Positions 59,626 to 64,000 of a DNA stretch of 64,000 bases are shown in pieces (within the stretch, counting starts at the first letter, position 1; each line of letters starts with the position of its first letter). The position numbers were made by a program, and so were the translations under genes. The notes under the pieces were generated by a model. That model saw nothing but the letters and a program-made list of their open reading frames with translations, was not told the DNA's origin and did no database searches. Origin of the DNA: Lineus longissimus (taxonomy: Eukaryota > Nemertea > Pilidiophora > Heteronemertea > Lineidae); contig NC_088321.1 in assembly GCF_910592395.1 (NCBI RefSeq), positions 6,760,001-6,824,000 on the forward strand, in the 5' to 3' direction.

Positions 59626-60758
59626 GCAGTACAATACAATCAGCAGAAAATGTGTTTAGGCTTTGAACGCGCGAGGTTACATATAGGCCTAGTTGCAGTG
59701 GGGGGGGGGGGGGGGGGTGCACGAAGCACCTCCCCTTTAGTCCGAGAGGAGCGCCGTTTTTTTTCCAGTGTGCCTCTCCGAGCAATTCCTAATGTAAGCT
59801 AGCCCTCGGAAAACAAATTTTGAAATAGTAAATATAATCCAATTCCAATTTTTCGAGGAGGGCCCCAGTTATTGAATCAGCTCCATACAGTCATATTATG
59901 TCATCATGATTAAAATGTGCATGCGGTAACATAAATCTGTTTTTCTTAAAAAACAAGTCATGATGCCTATATATCCTATTATGAGGACTTCGATCGAGTT
60001 GTGGGCCAAATTAATGCAAGTCCTCTTCCTCCAATATTCACCCTTAAATGTCCCAAGGGCCGTTGAGATCAAGCAGCATGATCCGAATGGTTAAAAACGT
60101 AGATGCGACTCCCAAGTATTTACTTTAACGATTTGGTCCTGGATTGAGGGAGGCCCCCCCCTGCACTTGTGGTGAATACGGCCTTGTCTGTATAGAGAGC
60201 CATTGAATTTAAACCTAGTGAAAATTCATCCCTGCACGAATGAGTTTTTGGTCATTCTCAGTTAAGTTGACTTCAATGTTCTTTTTACTCTATTAAGTGG
60301 ACACGAAGTGCGTTAAGTGGCCAAAGGCTGGTCCACTTTATACGGTCGAGACATAACGCTTTAAAATGCCTTAATCGATGGAGATACAGCGTCCTGGAAA
60401 ATGTCCCCATAACCTTGAGCACTGGTCAATTGAAAATTGGATGCATGCTCAAATCTGGGACACCTTACCCCGCAATCAACTGTCCACGATTATAGTTCAG
60501 GGATAATCCTCGTACTTAAAGGGGGCCAAGGATGGTGGTCTGTTGAATAATTTTGGCAGTGTCAGCACAGCAGGTTGCCATTGTCTCTCACTCCGAGACC
60601 AAATGTAGATTACGTAGGATTACTATACAGGTCGGGTTATCCAAGCTATCGAGGTAATCGGGGTTACGAAAAAAACCTCCGCTGGAAGATCAAATCCTCT
60701 TATTGCTAAGAGTTGCATGGTTCCTCCAGCGCATATTGCCATCAAGAACTCTCTACGT

Positions 60759-61076
60759 AAAGCGACAAGAAAATTAACGTGAATATCAGTACATGTATTG
60801 GACTTGGAAAGCTATTAAGTTGTTTCTAATTTGCAAGTCATATGTATGGCTTTACACTAGCATATTACCTTTCTCAAAAAGACTAATCAAATAACAAGTG
60901 ATTTGGATTGATTGCCAATGCAACTAAAATGCAAGTTACGGTACATGGATGGATTGCCATCACATGTCAAATGCTATAACTTGCAACTCTAGTAAGCGAC
61001 AAGAAAATTAACGTGAATATTAGTACATGCATTGAACTTGGAAAGCTATCACAGTTGTTTCTAATTTGCAAGTCAT
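60759..61076. repeat. Direct repeat, two ~83-bp copies 235 bp apart
   Basis: agcgacaagaaaattaacgt starts both copies at about 60759 and 60994; copies share the order up to ttgcaagtcata with few mismatches. Part of a two-unit ~235-bp tandem array with weakly similar spacer (gttgccatcac-type motif after each). Non-coding. Confidence 0.75.
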
Positions 61077-61496
61077 ACACTGTCTAGGTTCTAGCCAGAT
61101 CTTGTTATAGATTTGTGATTTTGATGAGTTGCCATCACTTATCAAATCTTATTATTCTGTGACATTCGAATGAATTTACACCACATTTATCATCACAAAC
61201 CTGAGCAGACATGATTTTGGAGGACACCAAATAGAAAAAATTATGATGGCCTTTCCTAGCAAGGAAACGCAAAGCCTGGTCTTCAGGGGAATTTTCATCA
61301 ATTTAGGACAACCTGAAAATGTGATTTGGTTGGTTGACCATTGCATATTATCTAGATATTTCCCTTTTTTTTTTACTTCTTCAACAAGGCGTTTCGTGCA
61401 TTGCTTTCCGATTTGATCATATGCTGAACTCATCTTTTTATCTGAGCGTCAGCTCTGCCTCGCAGGACTGGAATATTACCAACTACTCTCGAAATA

Positions 61497-62450
61497 TCAT
61501 TTTGGCGAGATATTCGTTAATTCAAGAGGTGTCTCTTGAATCCCAGTTCTAATGCAGTCAGTTCTTCCTTTTGTCCATCTTACCCTCTGCGTCTTTCCTC
61601 TGACAGTTGCTTTACCTTTTTTTCTAGGCATCTCCATACTATCATTTCCTGAATCACATTCAGATGATGAGCTGCTACTGCTGGCTTTATAATTTGAATC
61701 CATGGCTGAATCATTATGTTCATCAGAGTCCGGTTCTATATTTCTAATCTTTTTTCCCTTTCGAGCCGTTCGTCTTGGAAGAGAATCCGGAGAACGGTCG
61801 GGTGAATCATCAGGCGGCAATTTATTGGATTTTCTCGGTTTACCTTGTTTTCCTGTCAACTTATTTTTCAACTTCTGCTTTTTGGTCCTCCTTTAGCCAC
61901 TGAATCATCAGCATGTTGACATTCAACGCCATCTTCACTGTCACTGTTTTTTTCGCTTTCGTCTTTTGTTCTTTGTCTTCCCAACCATACCATTGGAATC
62001 ACTGGCATGTTCACTTTGAACACTGCATTCACCATCCTCCTCATCCCAATCAACATCATCTTTTTCATCAAAAGCAGTCCTAGGAATATCTGAAACAAAT
62101 TTATTTCGTAACTGTTAAAACTTTAAAGAAACAAACGTATCAACATTCCAAATTTGACCCCATATGACCTTGACATTGATTACAGAAAGCATAATGGTGT
62201 AAGTCTGAAGCCGTGCAAGTGCCCTGCCATTTCATATTTGCCCAGGCTCAAGTTCATCGGCCTCATAACACATAATCCACAAAGTACTCTACAAGGAGAG
62301 GAATCATTTTCCACTCTTGTTCTGGCATGGCACTAAAGTTTAAAGAAAGTCAAACTTACTGTCTACATCAATTTCGTCCAATGACTTTCCGCTGAAGTTT
62401 CCAACCACTCCCTGGTCAATTGCAAGTAACAGTTTGGACAATTTAGCCAT
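61497..62450 (-). pseudogene. Minus-strand two-exon gene, shifted; transposon-associated type
   Basis: Exon 1: ATG 62450 to donor at 62360 (MAKLSKLLLAIDQ...); intron 62093-62359 with GTAAGT and TTTCAG borders; exon 2 from 62089. The spliced frame codes for an acidic segment (EKDDVDWDEEDGE), then a basic run and stops at 61941-61943. Other frames then carry SEKNSDSEDGVE and, at 61871-61497, a Lys/Ser-rich stretch ending RGKTQRVRWTKGRTDCIRTG. RVRW-type closing motifs occur in invertebrate transposon-linked ORFs. The frame changes imply decay or indel errors. No function assigned. Confidence 0.5.
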
Positions 62451-64000
62451 TTCTATAGTTGATTCGTGCAACCTCTAGGCTTCCTTGTGAATATCCACTG
62501 TGTGACCCATATGGTTGCTGAGCCATTCGACTTAACTAGGTGTAAGACCCAGGATCTGAAAATCAGGTATGGAAATATAATGAGTTTCTAGAGTTACAAT
62601 TAATTCTTACGTATGATCAACTCTGGCATCGTCGGCACTCGGAAGTTCAACACAGTGAGTTAATTAATTTCATAATGATTTAGTGAGTCAGACATAATAA
62701 AACTCGGCAGTTTCGTAAGAATTTTTCAAAATAATAAAAATATCATTCTTCTTTTGTACCAGGACAATAACCCCCAGACAACTTAAATCATATAACTTAC
62801 ACAAACATTTTTCTGAAGCATTTTGTCCATATGAGACAACCGCCTATTTTTTCCTAAGCAGGGCACACTATTGTATTTGCAGGAATAACCATAGTTATTG
62901 TCTAAGTTACAGCTGGTAATATTTGCTTATCATTTTGGAGAACGGAAAAGTGGCGCTGTGATGGAACTACAACACTGACTTATCCTCTGTGATTCTGCAT
63001 GGGAATTTTGTTTTTGGAATTTGCTGAAATATTATTATGATTTTACACGCCCCCACTTCAAATGTTTCAAGCTTGGTGGACTTTTGATTCTCACCCTATA
63101 GGTTTAATACGCTAGTACATAATCATCTATATGAATTGATTCTTTTCTACTAGAAAATAGTACAATCAAAGCATCCTTATCTCACATTAATCCACAACAT
63201 TGTATTTTCGTGTGATAAGAAAGCAGACCAAACTACTTTCTGTTCCTTCAAAAACCTTATCATAGCTGTTTGACCCGCAGAATGCAGGGCTACATGTATG
63301 TTCACTTGAAAAGAAGGTAAAAATGGAACACTGTATTCCAGCCTGGAATGGCATATGCATTTGGGGATCACATATGGGGGGAGGGGGGGGGGGATGTCTT
63401 AACATAAACATTGAGTGCCATATTGTCTAAAGCAGGGGGGAAGACAGACTGACACTGTTTAGATAAGACTGCACTGTTCAAAATTAGGGAAATTAATCTG
63501 ACTTGGTCTTTGGGATAAAAGCCTAAATGTCAACTTGGTTATATAAACTCCTCAGAACATAGGCTTAACGATAGTGCCGACTGGTAAAAGTACAAAGTTA
63601 GGTGGACATCGATTGGTTGAGTAGACAAATAGTTGACAGGTGGTTAAATTTTACTGCTCCAGATTTTTTGGCTTCAGTGTATGTGCAGATATGGGAATGA
63701 CTCATGACACTCAATGTATGACCCTGATTTTTACGCTACTAATTTTCGCTTTAACCATTGGTTTCGAAGCTCGCACGAAATGATAGTAAGCTAAGAACAG
63801 TTTTGAGTTGAGTGCAGAGAATGATTATATCTTCAGAGTACTTCTATTCCCAATAAAAGTTCAAATTGACGCTGTGTACGCATGACATTTCAACTTGGTA
63901 TCAATATGATGTGATTTGTTAAACGAAAACAAAACACTTGCCACAAAAAATGCACATCAAATCTAATTCTCAGACAGCCTGGCAACGTTTTTGTGATTGC
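62451..64000. other. Non-coding right end of window
   Basis: No gene or repeat recognised apart from a G-run (about 63377-63393). The small minus ORFs near 63177-63411 lack support. Confidence 0.45.

Larger units (their letters stand above)
58903..61496. other. Non-coding stretch with small repeats
   Basis: No gene supported. It includes a short MITE (59488-59625), an ~18-base G-run (59700-59717), and a two-copy direct repeat (60759-61076). It may contain an intron of the preceding gene. Confidence 0.45.

Noticed and set aside
1-64000. CRISPR arrays, bacterial operons, rRNA or tRNA genes
   Set aside because: No array of equal repeats and unique spacers, no RNA gene recognised; the DNA is eukaryotic.

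Overview
The window is metazoan nuclear DNA made mostly of nested transposable elements. Introns with GT..AG borders, TATA boxes, AATAAA signals and the element types (Polinton/Maverick, Pao/BEL, piggyBac, PIF/Harbinger, pogo/Tigger, CR1-like LINEs) suggest an invertebrate, probably marine. The species cannot be fixed from sequence alone.

Layout. 1-2364 is non-coding flank with one perfect 25-bp hairpin. 2371-37867 is a complete Polinton/Maverick, an integrated virus-like transposon, with terminal inverted repeats of about 215 bp and a 6-bp target duplication (aacatc). It carries a protein-primed family B DNA polymerase, retroviral-type integrase with chromodomain, FtsK/HerA-like packaging ATPase, adenain-type cysteine protease, a probable major capsid protein, a penton-like capsid gene and three small virion-type genes. 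Its left arm is an unusual nucleotide-metabolism/accessory region: dUTPase, deoxynucleoside kinase, a tandem pair of DUF4326-like proteins, a possible PC4-like protein and two intact overlapping genes of unknown function. Polymerase, integrase, ATPase and penton-like genes carry frameshifts or stops; protease, main capsid gene, kinase and dUTPase remain open.

Three insertions sit inside the Polinton: a PIF/Harbinger element (15070-17921, 3-bp duplication act), a candidate solo LTR (20088-20945), and a full Pao/BEL retrotransposon (24072-32816) with two 450-bp LTRs that read as identical and a 5-bp duplication (ccacc). The Pao insertion splits the Polinton between packaging ATPase and virion genes and is clearly the younger. 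Without these inserts the Polinton would be about 23 kb.

Twelve bases past the Polinton lies a complete piggyBac (37886-40511) with an open 775-codon transposase. Then follow a fold-back element carrying an unrelated 129-codon ORF, three decayed pogo/Tigger copies (two minus, one plus), LINE 3' fragments, a Harbinger-like element split by a MITE with 277-bp inverted repeats, and an array of about 303 apparently perfect copies of a 7-bp unit (50881-53005).

From 56.4 kb the DNA looks more like host genes: a short membrane-anchored protein with a PC4-like domain, an unrecognised 220-residue intronless ORF, a chain of small symmetrical phase-1 exons, and a broken minus-strand two-exon gene (61497-62450). 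The remainder is non-coding with small repeats.
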